A stretch of 64,000 bases of DNA from Muribaculaceae bacterium (GTDB lineage: Bacteria > Bacteroidota > Bacteroidia > Bacteroidales > Muribaculaceae), in the NCBI GenBank assembly GCA_017626045.1, contig JAGAJP010000063.1, forward strand, positions 1 to 64,000, written 5' to 3'. Both the position numbers and the translations under genes were made by a program. Shown here one piece after another: positions 7,824 through 17,559 of the stretch. The notes beneath the pieces are model-generated. The model did not search any database and had not been told where the DNA came from. It was given only the letters and a program-made list of their open reading frames with translations. Every line of letters begins with the position of its first letter. Positions within the stretch are counted from its first letter, which is position 1.

Positions 7824-10081
7824 TCCAGTTTAAATTTCAAGGTTGACTGTATGTTGTCGGAAGCATTGCCCACAGACGCCACGAAAACGCCCGGCTCAGC
7901 CACCCATTCATGACGGGCCGCATCAAAATATGACAGTGCGGACCTGTCTATCTTCATGCTGACCACACGGGATTCCCCCGGCTCAAGATAAACCTTCGAG
8001 AAAGCCTTCAGTTCCTTGGCAGGGCGAAGCACGCTGCATTCCGCATCGGATATATACAGCTGCACCACCTCCGCTCCGGCGACGTCGCCCGTATTGGTCA
8101 CCTCTACGCTGAATGTAACGTTTTCATCTGCTGAAATATTGTTGCGATCCGCCTTTAGTTTGCCAAGTTTGAATGAAGTATAGCTGAGCCCGTGTCCGAA
8201 CGCGAAGAGAGGCTTCACTTTCTTTGTGTCGTGCCAACGATATCCCACAAGCACACCCTCCTTGTATTCAAGATCAAAGACAGGGGAATCGGGACGCTTC
8301 ACACCCGGATAGGCTCCGAGAGCATGGGCAGAATTGTCGCCGAGCGCCACCGGGAATGTGAACGGTAGTTTCCCGGAGGGATTAACCTTCCCAAAGATAA
8401 CATCGGCGATAGAGTTGCCTGCCTCCGAGCCTAAGAACCAAGCCTGGACTATGCCCCTCACGGAATTGACCCACGGCATAGCTACTGCATTTCCGCTTAT
8501 GTTGACCACAACAACATTGGGATTAGCCTTGGCGAGAGCTTTTATCACATCATCCTGGCCGTAGGGAAGACCGAGACCCGCGCGGTCCGAGTCCTCGCAA
8601 TCCTGACCATAGCTTTTATTGAGTCCCCCGACGAATATCACATAGTCGGCATCCTTCGCCTTCGCGCACGCCTCGGCAATCAGTTCCTCCGGAGAGCGGG
8701 AATCGGAAAGATCCTGTCCGGTCACCACACCGTTGTACTCACCCGACACGTCACCGACATAGCCACGAGCGAAATCCACTATGGCTCCCGCCTCAGCGGC
8801 GGCAGCGGATATACCCTCAAATGGCGACATCTCGCGCTGCACCTTCAGTGAGCTGCTTCCGCCGCCCACGGTCATCATCTTCAATGCATTCTCTCCGACC
8901 ACGAGGATTCTCTTTCCCCCGGCGGCGGAGATGGGAAGCACGTTGCCCTTGTTGCGCAACAGCACTATGCCGGCATCGCCTATGGTACGCGCCGCCTCAT
9001 AATGGCTGTCGCTGCAGAGAGCTCCGTGACCTTTGCCGTCTGCCATCGACGTGCGCATCATGAGCCTCAGAACGCGCCGCACCTTGTCGTCAAGTTCATC
9101 GGTACCGACCTCGCCTTTCTTAATCAAATCCAGATAAGGGTCTGCCAGATAATAACTGTCATACGCGTTGCTCTTACCGTTTGACAGACCATTGGTCCAG
9201 CTACCGAATTCCAGATCGAGACCGTTTGCAATCGCCTGACGGGTATCGTGCGTGCCGCCCCAGTCGCTGACCACGGCTCCGTCGAATCCCCATTCTTTCT
9301 TTAGAATATCATTGAGCATACGCCGGTTGTGACACAGATGCTCATCGCCATAGAGATTGTAAGCCGCCATAATGCTCCACGCGCCACCGTCCTGTACCGC
9401 CGCCTTGAAGGCTGGAAGATATATCTCATAGAGGGTTCGGTCGTCGACAATCACGTTCGTGTTGTGGCGGTTGACCTCGTTGTTGTTGAGTGCGTAATGT
9501 TTCACGCATGCCGCCACACCGTTGCCCTGAAGACCTTGGATATAGGGCACCACCATCCTGGATGCGAGATACGGGTCCTCGCCCATATATTCGAAATTCC
9601 TGCCGTTAAGGGGCGTCCGGTAGATATTGACACCGGGACCGAGAAGGATATCCTTCCCTCTGTATAGAGCCTCCTCGCCAATCGACCTGCCATAGAGCCT
9701 CGACATCTCGGGATCCCAGGTAGCGGCAAGACAAGTGAGCGCGGGAAAAGCCACACATGAGTCGTTGGTCCATCCCGCCTGGTCCCATTCGTCCCAGAGC
9801 ACTTCCGGACGTATTCCGTGAGGTCCGTCGGTGGTCCACAATTCAGGAATCCCAAGCCTCGGGACACCTCGGGAACAGAACTTCGACTGAGCGTGAAGGA
9901 CACCGATCTTCTCCCTTAGCGTCATACGCGAGAGAGCGTCCTCCACCCGTTGTTCAATCGGAAGTGAAGAGTCCAGATATGGGGGAACTTCCGCCTTCTG
10001 AGCCGACATCGCGGCAGAAAGCGCCATGGACGCCACGGCTGTCATCAAAAAATATTTCATATCAGACATATTAACTTTCAT
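7820..10081 (-). CDS. Glycoside hydrolase family 3 beta-glucosidase
   Basis: This 753-residue GH3 protein has a signal peptide whose core is YFLMTAVASMALSAAM. The motifs MGEDPYLASRM, KHYALNNNE and GAVVSDWGGTHD are clear, and D273 in SDWG is the expected nucleophile. A PA14 insertion is not apparent; a fibronectin type III-like domain closes the protein. The start chosen (10081) abuts the stop codon of the GH16 gene without any gap; the in-frame ATG at 10060 (MKYFLMTAV) would give a shorter and also credible signal peptide. It differs substantially from the downstream GH3 protein, so the pair is not a recent duplication and the two probably differ in chain length or linkage preference. GH3 enzymes with this arrangement in Bacteroidales act on beta-1,3- or mixed beta-glucan oligosaccharides. 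Confidence 0.92.
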   Translation of the reverse strand: MKVNMSDMKYFLMTAVASMALSAAMSAQKAEVPPYLDSSLPIEQRVEDALSRMTLREKIGVLHAQSKFCSRGVPRLGIPELWTTDGPHGIRPEVLWDEWDQAGWTNDSCVAFPALTCLAATWDPEMSRLYGRSIGEEALYRGKDILLGPGVNIYRTPLNGRNFEYMGEDPYLASRMVVPYIQGLQGNGVAACVKHYALNNNEVNRHNTNVIVDDRTLYEIYLPAFKAAVQDGGAWSIMAAYNLYGDEHLCHNRRMLNDILKKEWGFDGAVVSDWGGTHDTRQAIANGLDLEFGSWTNGLSNGKSNAYDSYYLADPYLDLIKKGEVGTDELDDKVRRVLRLMMRTSMADGKGHGALCSDSHYEAARTIGDAGIVLLRNKGNVLPISAAGGKRILVVGENALKMMTVGGGSSSLKVQREMSPFEGISAAAAEAGAIVDFARGYVGDVSGEYNGVVTGQDLSDSRSPEELIAEACAKAKDADYVIFVGGLNKSYGQDCEDSDRAGLGLPYGQDDVIKALAKANPNVVVVNISGNAVAMPWVNSVRGIVQAWFLGSEAGNSIADVIFGKVNPSGKLPFTFPVALGDNSAHALGAYPGVKRPDSPVFDLEYKEGVLVGYRWHDTKKVKPLFAFGHGLSYTSFKLGKLKADRNNISADENVTFSVEVTNTGDVAGAEVVQLYISDAECSVLRPAKELKAFSKVYLEPGESRVVSMKIDRSALSYFDAARHEWVAEPGVFVASVGNASDNIQSTLKFKLE

Positions 10082-11191
10082 TTATTTTTTCTGAAACACC
10101 CTAACGTAATCTACCTCCATAGTGACGGGAAGACATTTTTCATCGACACCCTGTGCGCCACCCCAGTCGCCACCCCACGCAAGATTCAGAATCGGGTAGA
10201 AAGCGCGGTTGAAAGGCCATGTGGAGATGTTTCCCTTACCGTCGTTGGCAAAATTGAGGAGCAGTGAACCATCCACATAAGTGCGGATATAGTCTTCAGT
10301 CCATTCCAGACGATAAACATGGAAATCGTCTTCAGCACCCTTCGTGAAGCGCTCAGCCGTCTTCTGCGTCCCCTTCACGTGGTTGTAGCTGTCGCAATGG
10401 ATTGAAGAAGAAGTGTAGTCGGGATGATATCCCACTTCCTCCATGATATCTATCTCGCCACACATTGGCCAGGGTGTCTTGCTCCAGTCATTAGCCACCG
10501 GCATCATCCAGAACGCAGGCCATGTGCCTTTGCCTTTAGGCAGCCTGATCGAAGCCTCGATTATGCCGTATTTCCACCCGGAATTGACATGGGCATATAT
10601 TCTTGCCGAGCAAATCTTGCCGTCCGAAGCCTTGAAACAGTGAATCTTCAGACTGCCGTCGCCAACCTCTGTTACCGGTTTCCCATCATAGGCAGCGCTG
10701 ACGTATGTCTGCAGTTCATTGTTGACCCATCCCGGTCCCTGCACCTCATAGGTCCAGTCGGCGCGGCTTAGTTCCTTGCCGTCGAACTCGTCACTCCACA
10801 CCAGCGAATAGCCATCAGGCTCATCGACCGGACCGGAAGGCATCTCCTTCCCCTCCTGTGAAATCTTGATTTCGGCACGACTCGACCGGCTTTGCACCAG
10901 CACAGAGCCGGATCGCGCATTTCGCAATCCGTTTGGCTCGACCTCGACCTTGATCTCACCTTTAGATGAAAGGGTTCCCGTCTTCACCACCCTGATCCAT
11001 GCATCGGAAGGAGTGGCGTCCCATTCGCCGGGAGCCGTCACTTCCACGGAGGCATCGCCTCCCGAGGCTGTAAAAGACAGAATGGAGGATGAGAGCGCGA
11101 TGTCGGCGTCGACATCCGTCGACGAAGAATTACCGCAGGCTGTGAGTGAAATCAACAATAACTGCCCAAGAATCAAACAAAATTTTTTCAT
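10082..11191 (-). CDS. GH16 laminarinase-like lipoprotein with BACON domain
   Basis: The 369-residue protein starts with a lipoprotein signal (LTAC, Cys19), so it is predicted to be lipid-anchored and probably surface exposed. Residues about 33-113 form a BACON domain, often found in Bacteroidales surface glycosidases. The GH16 catalytic domain follows (about 126-369) with the active-site motif GEIDIMEEVG: E246 nucleophile, D248 and E251 acid/base. The motif and the flanking WPAFWMMP and NLAWGGDWGG segments look most like endo-beta-1,3-glucanases or mixed-linkage glucanases. It would cut polysaccharide at the cell surface to give oligosaccharides for SusC import. It sits between the glycan-binding lipoprotein (66-base gap with a hairpin) and the GH3 pair (no gap). 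Other GH16 activities such as agarase are less likely but not excluded. Confidence 0.93.
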   Translation of the reverse strand: MKKFCLILGQLLLISLTACGNSSSTDVDADIALSSSILSFTASGGDASVEVTAPGEWDATPSDAWIRVVKTGTLSSKGEIKVEVEPNGLRNARSGSVLVQSRSSRAEIKISQEGKEMPSGPVDEPDGYSLVWSDEFDGKELSRADWTYEVQGPGWVNNELQTYVSAAYDGKPVTEVGDGSLKIHCFKASDGKICSARIYAHVNSGWKYGIIEASIRLPKGKGTWPAFWMMPVANDWSKTPWPMCGEIDIMEEVGYHPDYTSSSIHCDSYNHVKGTQKTAERFTKGAEDDFHVYRLEWTEDYIRTYVDGSLLLNFANDGKGNISTWPFNRAFYPILNLAWGGDWGGAQGVDEKCLPVTMEVDYVRVFQKK

Positions 11192-11208
11192 AATTCTAAT
11201 ACCTTGAA

Positions 11209-11240
11209 GCCGGCACTCCGCTTCGTCGCGGAATGCCGGC
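11209..11240 (-). promoter_or_regulatory. Intercistronic hairpin between the glycan-binding and GH16 genes
   Basis: GCCGGCACTCCG (11209-11220) pairs with CGGAATGCCGGC (11229-11240), with one internal mismatch. No T-run follows on the minus strand, so it is not a classical terminator. It may set the different expression levels of the SusCD-side and enzyme-side genes by mRNA processing or partial termination; that is inference. Confidence 0.5.
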
Positions 11241-11257
11241 GTCGAACCTACATGAAA

Positions 11258-12658
11258 TTAATCGTGATGAACCTGGAAAATTATATTACTAACCTTAATC
11301 TCTGTATTATCCGGGCATGTTCCGAAGTCAAGGACAAGCGTGACAGCCTGCATAGCCTTACCCTCTGCGGGAGTCAAAGAGGCTCTCCAGAACTTGTTGG
11401 TTCCGGCAGCCACAGGCATCTCGTCGGCACAGAAGAAGTTGCCGTCATGCTTATTGTCCGGGCCCTCGTCGGTTTGCACGAGTTTGACCATCACCGCAGG
11501 GATGTCAACATTCGATTCGATGGTGCATGTGAAATCGTATGGCACCGTCGGGTCATCGATGCGGATGTCGGTATTGAGCATGCACTGCGCCTGCCATCTC
11601 TCGGGAGCCGCCACCGGAAGAGCGAATGTGTATGTTCCGGCGCCGTCATCGGAGAACTCCGGGTCTGCGATCTGCGCCCATCCGGGAGCGTACCAGAACG
11701 ACGGAGTGCAGGTAATACCATGGAAAAGGTTGTCGGGGCTGTCCCATGCCACCCAGTTCGGCTCCGGCTCGGAGGGGAGTTCCGGAAGCACTGTCCCATC
11801 GTCATCCTTATGATTCTTGAGCACAATGTTTTCAATCATTATCTCCACGCCTGCAGGATTGCCGCCGAAGTCGAAAGTATATACGAGATTGTTCATGTCT
11901 ACGGCAGCCTCGAGATCGCTGAAGAAGAATGCAGCCGGCTCGTCAGCCTTAAGGTTGATCTTCTGGCTGCAGAAGAATGAGTGGGAGTCGTCGTCGTCGC
12001 CGTCGGGGTGAATCTTCATCGTAATGTTGTTCATATCCATGTTTGCTGTGAAGATTACCGACCCGTCATAGTGTTCTCCCGCCGGAAGCGAGATATCGGT
12101 GCCAACGTGCATCTGCGCCTGCCACTGGTCGGTAGTTGCCTCGGGGAGGGTGAGGGAAATCATATCAGTGGAGAAACTGCAGGAAGGATCGGCAATCTGG
12201 TTCCAGCCCGGGGCATACCAGAAGCTGTTGATCTTATGCTCGGATTTCGGCCAGAGGTTAAACTCGCTGTCGTATACAAAGCCGGCGAAACCGGTCATCT
12301 TGGTCTTGTCTACGGTAAAGGTCTTGGTGATTGTGCCCTTGGATACGCCGTTGCCGTTTCCGACCTTCACTTCCACGCTATATTCACCCGCCTTGCGGTA
12401 ATAGCGAGAGAAAGACATATTGGTGGAATAAGACTTGCCGTCGATAATCCATACAGGGTATGTTCCCTTGCCGTTGAATTCGAAATATGCGGTGTTGGTT
12501 TCCTGGTCGACTGTGATGTTTACGGCGTCGACATAAGCGGAAGCCTCGGGAACGTCGTTGATATTGACCTCATAATAGTCCTGTTCGGAGCAGGAGGTGA
12601 TCAGCAGGGGCGAAACCGCCAGAACTGCCGCGAGGATTTTTGATATGTTGGGTTTCAT
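11258..12658 (-). CDS. Surface glycan-binding lipoprotein (SusE/F-position), two-domain
   Basis: The 466-residue protein begins with a lipoprotein signal (LITSC, Cys23). A PKD-like Ig domain follows at about 35-117 (YSVEVKVGNGNG). Two copies of a beta-sandwich module come next: each starts with FWYAPGW, x, QIADP (F146 and F321, 175 residues apart) and contains WQAQ and a TDI segment. Their conserved aromatic residues suit sugar stacking. It follows susD after 11 bases, the usual place for a surface glycan-binding protein, and precedes the GH16 enzyme. It would hold polysaccharide at the surface for cutting and transfer to SusC. The modules look like family 4-type carbohydrate-binding folds, but I cannot name a family firmly. 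Confidence 0.82.
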   Translation of the reverse strand: MKPNISKILAAVLAVSPLLITSCSEQDYYEVNINDVPEASAYVDAVNITVDQETNTAYFEFNGKGTYPVWIIDGKSYSTNMSFSRYYRKAGEYSVEVKVGNGNGVSKGTITKTFTVDKTKMTGFAGFVYDSEFNLWPKSEHKINSFWYAPGWNQIADPSCSFSTDMISLTLPEATTDQWQAQMHVGTDISLPAGEHYDGSVIFTANMDMNNITMKIHPDGDDDDSHSFFCSQKINLKADEPAAFFFSDLEAAVDMNNLVYTFDFGGNPAGVEIMIENIVLKNHKDDDGTVLPELPSEPEPNWVAWDSPDNLFHGITCTPSFWYAPGWAQIADPEFSDDGAGTYTFALPVAAPERWQAQCMLNTDIRIDDPTVPYDFTCTIESNVDIPAVMVKLVQTDEGPDNKHDGNFFCADEMPVAAGTNKFWRASLTPAEGKAMQAVTLVLDFGTCPDNTEIKVSNIIFQVHHD

Positions 12659-12669
12659 GATTGTGAAAA

Positions 12670-14189
12670 TTAATAAGGATTTTGTTTAAGGGTTCCTTTC
12701 GCGCGGTCAATCTCGCTCTGCGGGATCGGCAGGTACTTCTTGTTGGGAGTCCACGAGTTCGTTCTGTATCCGTATTCATCCGGAATGAGCGTGGAAGCCG
12801 CTTTGTCGGTGCGTATAAGGTCCCAGTAACGTTTACCCTCGCCCACAAATTCAAGATGACGCTCTTCGATGATGTTGTCGATTGTGGGTTCGAGCTCAGT
12901 CCGGAGACCGGCGCGCCGGCGCACCTCGTTGAGATAAGATTTAGCCTCAGCTGCGCTGCCACCGGTCAACACGAGGAGTTCAGCAGCGTTAAGCAGGGTC
13001 TCGGAGTAGCGGTAGATACGCCAGTTGTTGTTGTAGTTGAGTTCGCCGGAAGCCACCTGACCGGCATTGCCGTCGGCACGTGCGGAATATTTCTGAAGGA
13101 AGAAACCGAAGTCCTGGTAACGCTTGTTGTAAGTGCCGTCAAATCCACGAACGTCCCAGCATGTGGCGTCGCGACACGAGCGTCGTCGGGAGAATAACGG
13201 TCGTATGTCTCGAGTCTCAGCGGACAGAAGCCCCATCCCGTGTTGTGACCATCCTGCCCGGCAGGCCAGTTGTTGGGGCTGATCAGGGTCGGAAGCACAG
13301 TGCCTCCTGCCGTGAGGGGAGCCCCCCAGTCGCGAGCCGCGTTTTCGGAGATGTAGTTTATCTCATAGATCGACTCACAGCACCATTCTCCGGACTGCTC
13401 GAAAATATCGGCAAAGACAGGTGCAAGTGAATAATCGGGAGAGTCGATGATTTCCTTCATGTATTTGAGAGCGGTCGGATACCTTTTGTCGTCTTTCTGG
13501 TACATCACGACTTCAGCATAAAGCATGTATGCCATAGCGGTCGTGACGCGTCCGAAAGTAGCGGCGTCACCCTTCCAGGGGAGCACTCCGAGCGCTATAG
13601 CCTCCTCAAGGTCGCCGACAATGTGGGAATACAGCTCGTCGGCACTCAATTGCTCTGCTACGTACGGCTCTGTAAGATTCTCTGTGTAGTACGGTACGTT
13701 GCCATAGAATTTCCACAGCCAGTTGGCATAGAAAGCCCGTAGCACGAGAGCCTGAGCCCTCCAAGACTTGATGTCGCTCTCAGTGGCACCCGCGATGTCT
13801 TTGGCAAGATAGCCAAACACGTCGTTGCATCTCTTCACGCCACTGAATCCGTCGATCCAGATGCTTGTGATCACTTTCATAGGTGTTGCCTCATAGTTAG
13901 CCATGAGGTGCCAGTTCTGATTGTCGTTCTTGTCGGAACCACCCACCCACATGTCGTCGGCCATAATGTCAGACATAAGGATGAACGGCTCGTAGTTGTC
14001 CATGCTCCAGTCGGTCCAGTGCATGGGGTCGTAGGCTGCCACTATCCCTTCCTCCACATGCTCTTTAGTGGAGAAATATTCCGAAGCGTCTTCCTGAGTC
14101 GGGGAAGTCACCGTGAGGAATTCATCGCCGCAGGATGTCAGGACAAGGGCAAACGCGGCAGATGCCAAGGCCTTATATATAGTTTTCAT
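12670..14189 (-). pseudogene. susD: SusD-family nutrient-binding lipoprotein, frameshifted
   Basis: Two overlapping frames together give one SusD protein of about 505 residues. The N-terminal part starts at 14189 with a lipoprotein signal (LTSC, Cys20) and SusD hallmarks such as FLTVTSPTQ and QALVLRAFYANWLWKFYGNV; it stays in frame to YSPDDAR. The true continuation RDATCWDVRGFDGTYN lies in another frame and runs to the stop at 12670 with the usual SusD end (RGLRTELEP-like, IIEERHLEFVGEGKRYWDLIR). The break is at the ACAC at 13174-13177: removing one AC restores the frame (DARRDATCWD). As read, the protein would lose its C-terminal third. The cause could be a real recent mutation, a phase-variable dinucleotide, or a sequencing error. 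Gene order (33 bases after susC) is normal. Confidence 0.85.
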
Positions 14190-14222
14190 ATCTTTCAGGA
14201 TATAATATTAGATTAGTATGCT

Positions 14223-17200
14223 TTAAAACTCGATATTGAATCCCACAGTCCAAGTGCGAGCCTGGGGGTATACTCCGAAGTCAATGCCGTTTGACCTGTC
14301 GGAACCCGAAGATATTTCGGGGTCATATCCGTGATACTTTGTCCACGTGGCGAGGTTTTCGACTGCCACATAGGCACGGAATTTCTGGACTCCGATTTTC
14401 TTGGTGATGTCGGCGGGCACCGTGTAGCCGAGCTGCATGTTCTTGAGCCTGCAGTAACTTCCGTCATAGACGTAGAGGTCCGAACTCTGCCAGTTGTAGC
14501 CGTCGCCAATCACGAAGCGCGGTATTCTGTCGGAAGTTCCCTCACCGGTCCATCGGTCGAGCATCCACGACGGGAGATTGACCGAACGGGCATCTACACG
14601 TCTTGTGGCATCGAATATGTCGTTGCCGGCAACTCCCTGGAAGAATATATTGAAGTCAAATCCCTTCCAGGCGAGATTCAGAGAGGCGCCATAGGTCCAG
14701 TCCGGAGTACCGTTGCCGATATTCGTGCGGTCGTCTTCATTGATGGATCCATTACCGTCGGTGTCTACGAAACGAACGTCGCCGGGTACGAGAGAGGTTC
14801 CGTATTTCGTGTTGTATTCATTAGCCTCCGCCATGTTCTGTATGATGCCGTCGGTCTTGTAACCGTAGAAATACGGGAAAGGCAGGCCATTCTGCGCCCT
14901 GAGGATAGTGCCTACGCCCTGGAAGCTGTCGAGGTTTGCCCAGCCCTGTTCATTACCGTAGGCTATAAGTTTGTTTTTGAGATACGACAGGTTTGCGGAG
15001 ACTCCAACGGTGAGCTGATTGAAGAATTCATGACGGAAGCCGAGATCAAACTCAAGGCCCCAGTTCTGCATCTTGCCCACGTTGCCCACAGGAATCGACT
15101 CACCCACATACTGCGGAAGCGACATGGTCATAAGCATTCCGTTTGTTTTCTTAAGGAACCAGTCGGCGGAGAAAGTCAGCGTATTGCTGAGGAAGCCGAA
15201 ATCAAGACCCACGTCATAAGACTCTGATTCTTCCCAGCGGAGGTCGGGATTGGCGAGCTGCGATGGCTTGGTGCCGATGGTTATAGAACCGGGATTGCCG
15301 AAGATGGCGTTGTTGTTGGTGCTTGTAAGCGCCACATACTGGAAATTGCCGATGTTCTCATTACCATTCTTACCCCAAGACGCACGCAGTTTCATGTTGT
15401 TGAGCCAGTTGGCGGAGGACTCCATGAAATGCTCGTTCATAATGTTCCATCCTGCCGACACTGACGGGAATGTAGCCCAGTGGTTGTTGGCACCGAATCG
15501 GCTTGAGCCGTCCCGGCGAACAGTCGCCTGAATCATATAACGGGAATCGTAGTCGTAGCTGACTCGGGCGAAATAGGAAGCGAGTTTGGACTTCACCTGC
15601 GGCGCGCCCCATACAGTCATGTCGCCATTGGCTGCAAGACCGGTACAGCCGTCGATCCATGGGCGGTCATAGTTGATGATGTTGTTGCGCGATCCGCCGA
15701 GATACTGGCCGCTGCTTTCCTTAGCCGACTGACCGAGGAGGACGCTGAAGGAGTGTGCACCTATTGTCTTGTCGTAGGACAGTATATTCTCAATCTGCCA
15801 TACGAGACCGCGCTCGCTTGTGGATGTAGCCGATGAATGGCTCGATGATCCACCGTCGCGAAGATAATAGAGGGGAGTGTAGCCGTCATATCCCCAGAAT
15901 GAGAGGTCGGCACCGTAGCTGATGCGGTAGTGGAGATTGTCCCAGATCTGGAGGTCGCCGCTGAAATTGCCCACAAACTTATGGCTCCAGTTCTTGTTGC
16001 CCGGAAGCATGAGGTTTGCGATGGGGTTGCTCATCTCCTGGAAGTTGCCGAAAGCAGTCGGCACCATCACGAGGCGTCCGTCGTCACCATACATAGGCAC
16101 ATAGTCGGGCTGATTCGAGAGATAGCTTAACTGCGCGGCCTCTTCGGCGCTCCCCTTTTCAAGATATGGCGTCAGGATCGGAGACATAGCGAGAGCAGAG
16201 CCGAGCGGCGAACCCCATGTGGAGTTTGCCTCGATACCATGGCTCTTGATACGGGTGTATGCAAGGTTTGTCTGAATTGTAGCCTTGTTGAGCCATGAGC
16301 GCTTGCTCGATTGGTCGAACAGTGTGATTCCGAGATTCGAGCGAAGCGTGAGGCGGTTGTAGTCCGAACGGTTGAAATTGCCTCCGACAATACCGTCCTG
16401 GTCATAATAGCCGAGAGAAAGCATGTATTTGACAGCCTCTGAGCCGCCGCTTACCGCCACCTGATGGTTCATTACCGGTGCATTGTCGTTGAAGACCTCT
16501 TCCTGCCAGTCGGTGCCTTCGCCATACGAAGCCGGATCGGCATACAGAGGAGCGACACCGGAATTCAGATAGCCTTCGTTAATCATCATTGCATACTCAC
16601 TTGCGTTGAGCACGCTACGCTTCTTTGCCACGCTCTGCCAGCCGTAGCTGAAGCCGTATGTGACTTTGGCTCGTCCTGTCTGTCCCTGCCTTGTCGTGAC
16701 GAGCACTACACCATTGGCGGCACGCGCGCCATACACTGCTCCTGAGGCAGCGTCCTTGAGCACCTCTATCGATACGATGTCGGCGGGATTCAGATAATCG
16801 AGACCTCCCTCAATAGGCATACCGTCAACTATATATAGAGGATCCGAATTGTTGATTGTGCCGATACCGCGGATACGCACTCTTGCAGCAGCGCCGGGCT
16901 GTCCGGAAGAGGAAGTGACCGTGACACCTGATGCAAGACCCTTAAGGGCATTGTCTACCCTCACAGGAGCCGTCATCTCAAGATCGTCGGAACTGATGCT
17001 TGAAATCGCTGCAGTGACAACGCTTTTCTTCTGCGTGCCATATCCGATCACCACCAGGTCGTCGAGCATATCGGCGCTCTCCTTAAGCACAATCTTCATC
17101 GAAGACTCTGCCTTCGCGTCTTTGACTTCATATCCGACGGCGCTGAACCGCAGGATGGAATTGTCAGGAACCGTTATTTTGAAATTTCCGTCAATATCGG

Positions 17201-17366
17201 TAGCGGTTCCTTTAAGAGTTGATTTCTCCAGGACAGACGCGCCGATGATCGGTTCGCCTGCAGTGTCGGTCACAGTGCCTCTGACATCTATGTCGGCATA
17301 AGAAGAACCAATGCCGAGCATCGCAGCAGTCAGGGCGGTCAGATACCTTGCTTTGAACTTTTTCAT
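14223..17366 (-). CDS. susC: SusC/RagA-family TonB-linked outer-membrane transporter
   Basis: The 1047-residue protein has a signal peptide (ending SSYA near residue 24), a carboxypeptidase-regulatory-like domain (about 26-105), a TonB-box-like segment DDLVVIGYGTQKK near residue 100-115, a plug (about 115-235, with LKGLASGVTV, DPLYIVDGMPIEGG and IEVLKDAASGAVYGARAANG) and a C-terminal barrel ending VGFNIEF. Length and order are those of the SusC family, which imports oligosaccharides across the outer membrane using TonB energy with SusD as lid. The frame is intact. It starts a transcription unit: a terminator ends the upstream regulator gene, and a -7 box with an adjacent palindrome lies 50-77 bases upstream. 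The likely substrate, from the neighbouring GH16 and GH3 enzymes, is a beta-1,3-glucan oligosaccharide. Confidence 0.95.
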   Translation of the reverse strand: MKKFKARYLTALTAAMLGIGSSYADIDVRGTVTDTAGEPIIGASVLEKSTLKGTATDIDGNFKITVPDNSILRFSAVGYEVKDAKAESSMKIVLKESADMLDDLVVIGYGTQKKSVVTAAISSISSDDLEMTAPVRVDNALKGLASGVTVTSSSGQPGAAARVRIRGIGTINNSDPLYIVDGMPIEGGLDYLNPADIVSIEVLKDAASGAVYGARAANGVVLVTTRQGQTGRAKVTYGFSYGWQSVAKKRSVLNASEYAMMINEGYLNSGVAPLYADPASYGEGTDWQEEVFNDNAPVMNHQVAVSGGSEAVKYMLSLGYYDQDGIVGGNFNRSDYNRLTLRSNLGITLFDQSSKRSWLNKATIQTNLAYTRIKSHGIEANSTWGSPLGSALAMSPILTPYLEKGSAEEAAQLSYLSNQPDYVPMYGDDGRLVMVPTAFGNFQEMSNPIANLMLPGNKNWSHKFVGNFSGDLQIWDNLHYRISYGADLSFWGYDGYTPLYYLRDGGSSSHSSATSTSERGLVWQIENILSYDKTIGAHSFSVLLGQSAKESSGQYLGGSRNNIINYDRPWIDGCTGLAANGDMTVWGAPQVKSKLASYFARVSYDYDSRYMIQATVRRDGSSRFGANNHWATFPSVSAGWNIMNEHFMESSANWLNNMKLRASWGKNGNENIGNFQYVALTSTNNNAIFGNPGSITIGTKPSQLANPDLRWEESESYDVGLDFGFLSNTLTFSADWFLKKTNGMLMTMSLPQYVGESIPVGNVGKMQNWGLEFDLGFRHEFFNQLTVGVSANLSYLKNKLIAYGNEQGWANLDSFQGVGTILRAQNGLPFPYFYGYKTDGIIQNMAEANEYNTKYGTSLVPGDVRFVDTDGNGSINEDDRTNIGNGTPDWTYGASLNLAWKGFDFNIFFQGVAGNDIFDATRRVDARSVNLPSWMLDRWTGEGTSDRIPRFVIGDGYNWQSSDLYVYDGSYCRLKNMQLGYTVPADITKKIGVQKFRAYVAVENLATWTKYHGYDPEISSGSDRSNGIDFGVYPQARTWTVGFNIEF

Positions 17367-17415
17367 GAGTTATAATTTAGGTTAAGTATTTTTAATTGCC
17401 TATAACTGTTTTTTG

Positions 17416-17443
17416 CAAAATTACTGCTAATTTGAACCGGTTC
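17416..17443 (-). promoter_or_regulatory. susC promoter region with palindromic operator candidate
   Basis: On the minus strand 17423-17416 reads TAATTTTG, a full match to the -7 consensus TAnnTTTG. No TTTG is found 19-21 bases further upstream, as expected for a promoter that needs an activator. A perfect 10-base palindrome, GAACCGGTTC, occupies 17434-17443, in the spacer. Its sequence resembles operators of LacI-type regulators. Confidence 0.5.
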
Positions 17444-17474
17444 GGTAGGATGTAAGGATATTGGTAAGGCAAAG

Positions 17475-17507
17475 CAAAAAGCATTACCTTGACAATCAAG
17501 ACAATGC
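17475..17507 (-). terminator. Terminator after the regulator gene
   Basis: On the minus strand GCATTGTCTTGA pairs with TCAAGGTAATGC around a TTG loop, with one internal GT/GT mismatch pair, and TTTTT follows at 17480-17476. This would end the lacZ-regulator transcript before susC. Confidence 0.6.
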
Positions 17508-17559
17508 CTTTTATTCTGAATCAATATAGGTAAATTGCGAATACTGCTGAAGAGTTCCT

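Noticed and set aside
14331-15227. 298-codon plus-strand frame
   Set aside because: It is antisense to the susC barrel region and has no domain.
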